Source: Heliocybe sulcata (taxonomy: Eukaryota; Basidiomycota; Agaricomycetes; Gloeophyllales; Gloeophyllaceae). From it: a stretch of DNA of 33,194 nucleotides. This document shows, piece by piece, positions 31,740-33,194 of the stretch. Numbering within the stretch: the stretch's first letter is position 1; every line of letters begins with the position of its first letter. The position numbers and the translations under genes are program-made. A model generated the notes under the pieces. That model was not told where the DNA came from. It saw nothing but the letters and a program-made list of their open reading frames with translations, and searched no databases. The stretch is taken from positions 1-33,194 of the forward strand of contig ML213536.1 of NCBI GenBank assembly GCA_004369045.1, written 5' to 3'.

Positions 31740-33131
31740 ATGCACGTCCCGTCTGGCACCTCAGGACACGGCCTCGTTCCACCATCGGGACCGCCGGCAT
31801 CGACTCCAGAAGAGCTGGGAAATTATTTACGCCGGGGCCTGAAACCTGATGGATCAAAATACCCGAGGTCAACGCGGGAAGGAATGAAGATGGCTACCGA
31901 CGCGCGCAATAACATTCGCCAGGCTCGAAGGGACGCGGGAGAATCTGAAGTCTCCGAAGACGAACCTGATATGATCGAACTAACACCACCTCCTTCTCGT
32001 CCCACCACTCCGGTAAATAACACTGATGTGGCAGCTCTCACGGCTATTTTAGCAGAACTGTCTCCGTCTTCGAGGAAGGAGCTAGCGAAGGACTATATGC
32101 GCTCGCTTAAGCCTTCTAGACGACACCATAGTAGTGACTGGGACTCGGACTCCGAAGACGAAACCCCCATGACTAAGAAGAGAAGACTAGAAGAGGAACT
32201 CAACATCGACATTTCCATCGATGAGGTAGTGGGATGGCACCCTCGCTTAAAGGAACTGATGAACTACAGCGAGTACACTCCGGCATCACTCTTTCTCAAT
32301 GATACTCGGCGACAGATGCTAGATCAGAACAACAACGTGCATCTCAGGACCAGTGTCGGCGAGGACGGCAAAAAGAGGCAGATGCTAGATGTCTCGAAAT
32401 ACCGAGATGAGAAGACTCTATCCTCGGAAGAATGGCACGAAGCCATGGAGAACGCCGTCGCGTGCACGCTGGAGGTGTTAGGTCAAGACCAGGCCGATTG
32501 CCTCGATAAGCATTGCTTGTGGTTCATCAATCACCCGAAGTTCGCACGCGACTGGGAAACAGTCATTCGAGACATGGACATCAAGCTCCGGAACTTCTAC
32601 GTATGGAAGCCGTTCGCATTCAATGCTGAACAGTACCAGAAGAAGTATGGACATCTCCGAGCTGAGTATAACAACTCTGTATGCGCTAACACCGCCAGCG
32701 AAATGAAGGCCTTGCGCCTGAGTCTCGGCACACAATCTCATCACTCCGCTCAGACGTCCGCTTCTTCTTCTTCTCGTCCACCAGCCGGATCTGGATCTGG
32801 ATCCGGCAATCGCTCCTTTCAAGAGCAGGTGCCGAAGAGAATCCCACTCTGTCTCGTCTGTGCTAGATCGGGCCACAGAGCAAGTGACTGCAACAACCAC
32901 TTCTACCCAGGCGGAGGCGCAGTCTACTCGCGATGGAACCACAGTGACCGCCGACTTACCTCGATCAAGACCGGCGACACCATCTGCACCGCCTGGAACA
33001 CCGTCGGCAATCGCGCTGAATACTCCGCCTGTAGCAAGCACGGACACGACACTAGGCACATCTGTTCATTCTGCGGCTCCGCGGATCACATCGCCATCAC
33101 CAAAGACTGCTCCGGCGCCGTCCGTCTCTGA
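31740..33131 (+). CDS. Gag-like zinc-knuckle protein of a retroelement
   Basis: A 463-residue frame from ATG 31740 (the frame is open further upstream to 31659 without an ATG). The N-terminal third is charged and disordered (Ser/Glu/Asp-rich, basic patch MTKKRRLEEE). A helical middle region with many Trp/Tyr (HCLWFINHPKFARDW, MDIKLRNFYVWKPF) resembles a capsid-like domain. A Ser/Gly linker (SGSGSGNRS) follows, then two Cys/His motifs: CLVCARSGHRASDC (C-x2-C-x4-H-x4-C, from residue 371) and CSKHGH with CSFCGSADHIAITKDC near the end. This order matches ORF1 of fungal retrotransposons; the second Cys/His pattern recalls tyrosine-recombinase (DIRS/Ngaro-like) elements, but the class cannot be settled here. 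The frame is uninterrupted, so the copy may be young. Confidence 0.65.
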   Translation: MHVPSGTSGHGLVPPSGPPASTPEELGNYLRRGLKPDGSKYPRSTREGMKMATDARNNIRQARRDAGESEVSEDEPDMIELTPPPSRPTTPVNNTDVAALTAILAELSPSSRKELAKDYMRSLKPSRRHHSSDWDSDSEDETPMTKKRRLEEELNIDISIDEVVGWHPRLKELMNYSEYTPASLFLNDTRRQMLDQNNNVHLRTSVGEDGKKRQMLDVSKYRDEKTLSSEEWHEAMENAVACTLEVLGQDQADCLDKHCLWFINHPKFARDWETVIRDMDIKLRNFYVWKPFAFNAEQYQKKYGHLRAEYNNSVCANTASEMKALRLSLGTQSHHSAQTSASSSSRPPAGSGSGSGNRSFQEQVPKRIPLCLVCARSGHRASDCNNHFYPGGGAVYSRWNHSDRRLTSIKTGDTICTAWNTVGNRAEYSACSKHGHDTRHICSFCGSADHIAITKDCSGAVRL

Positions 33132-33194
33132 TCCAAAATCGATACATCACCATCAGTCGCCCTACGATCCAGCGGCTTTTCAACGTCTTCTTGC
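32722..33194 (+). CDS. Overlapping +1-frame ORF, probable start of the pol-like region (partial)
   Basis: In the +1 frame relative to gag there is no stop from 32722 to the window edge (157 codons), overlapping the last 410 nt of gag. The overlap part is Pro/Thr/Ser-rich. After the gag stop it continues with HHHQSPYDPAAFQRLL, which recalls the short segment preceding reverse-transcriptase domains in agaricomycete retroelements. There is no ATG, so expression would need frameshifting or internal initiation. The assignment rests on position and weak resemblance; GC-rich DNA can keep shadow frames open by chance. Confidence 0.35.

Larger units (their letters stand above)
31540..33194 (+). mobile_element. 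5' part of a retrotransposon, truncated by the window edge
   Basis: It comprises a TATA-like element, the 24-bp palindrome, the gag-like ORF and the beginning of an overlapping second ORF. The left boundary is uncertain and the right end is not in the window. Terminal repeats and polymerase domains could not be checked. Confidence 0.5.

Noticed and set aside
32478-33059. 193-codon minus-strand ORF opposite gag
   Set aside because: Antisense shadow of the gag zinc-knuckle region with no recognisable motif.
1-33194. CRISPR array, bacterial operon or prophage content
   Set aside because: The spliced genes, fungal protein families and absence of regular spacer repeats rule these out.

Overview
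The window reads as nuclear DNA of a filamentous basidiomycete, most likely a wood-decaying agaricomycete (Polyporales-like). This rests on many short (about 50-60 nt) GT-AG introns, a 22-exon laccase, secreted GH3 glycosidases, long families of uncharacterised proteins, and a fungal retroelement. No bacterial operons, CRISPR arrays, rRNA or convincing tRNA genes were seen. All exon models below were built by eye from splice signals, reading-frame phase and family motifs.

Layout. 1-1624 (-): a partial, uncharacterised gene whose 3' half is an array of tiny exons, formed by tandem duplication of an exon+intron unit of about 100 bp. 2425-4952 (+): secreted GH3 beta-xylosidase, four exons, complete except for a frameshifting deletion in exon 1. 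5551-7197 (+): 548-residue uncharacterised protein with an N-terminal membrane helix. About 8530-9235: AT-rich island. 9501-10076 (+): small probable mitochondrial protein with an intron in its 3' UTR. 11525-12957 (-): decayed copy of a GH3 beta-glucosidase that keeps about 500 bp of duplicated promoter. 13750-14845: broken copy of a RAE1 WD40 gene whose two halves lie on opposite strands. 15564-17995 (+): intact GH3 beta-glucosidase. 18534-19985 (-) and 20344-21792 (-): two complete, tandem, eight-exon RAE1/Gle2 WD40 genes with matching exon positions. 21793-25986: about 4 kb without a convincing gene. 25987-28782 (+): laccase, 22 exons, 536 residues, all copper ligands present. 29145-30869 (-): PAF-acetylhydrolase-like serine hydrolase. 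31637-33194 (+): 5' part of a retroelement, with a gag-like zinc-knuckle ORF, an overlapping +1-frame ORF running off the window, and a palindrome made of three ACGCGT boxes upstream.

How the genes fit together. Three secreted lignocellulose enzymes lie within about 27 kb: beta-xylosidase releases xylose, beta-glucosidase cleaves cellobiose, and laccase oxidises phenolics. They have separate promoters and mixed strands, so this is loose linkage, not an operon-like cluster. The middle third is a duplication hotspot in which the beta-glucosidase/RAE1 neighbourhood was copied and rearranged. One beta-glucosidase and one RAE1 copy decayed, while a second full-length but diverged RAE1 persisted beside the canonical gene. 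The most interesting items are the mini-exon array, the retained RAE1 paralogue, the laccase micro-exon and GC-AG intron, and the palindrome/overlapping-frame arrangement of the retroelement.
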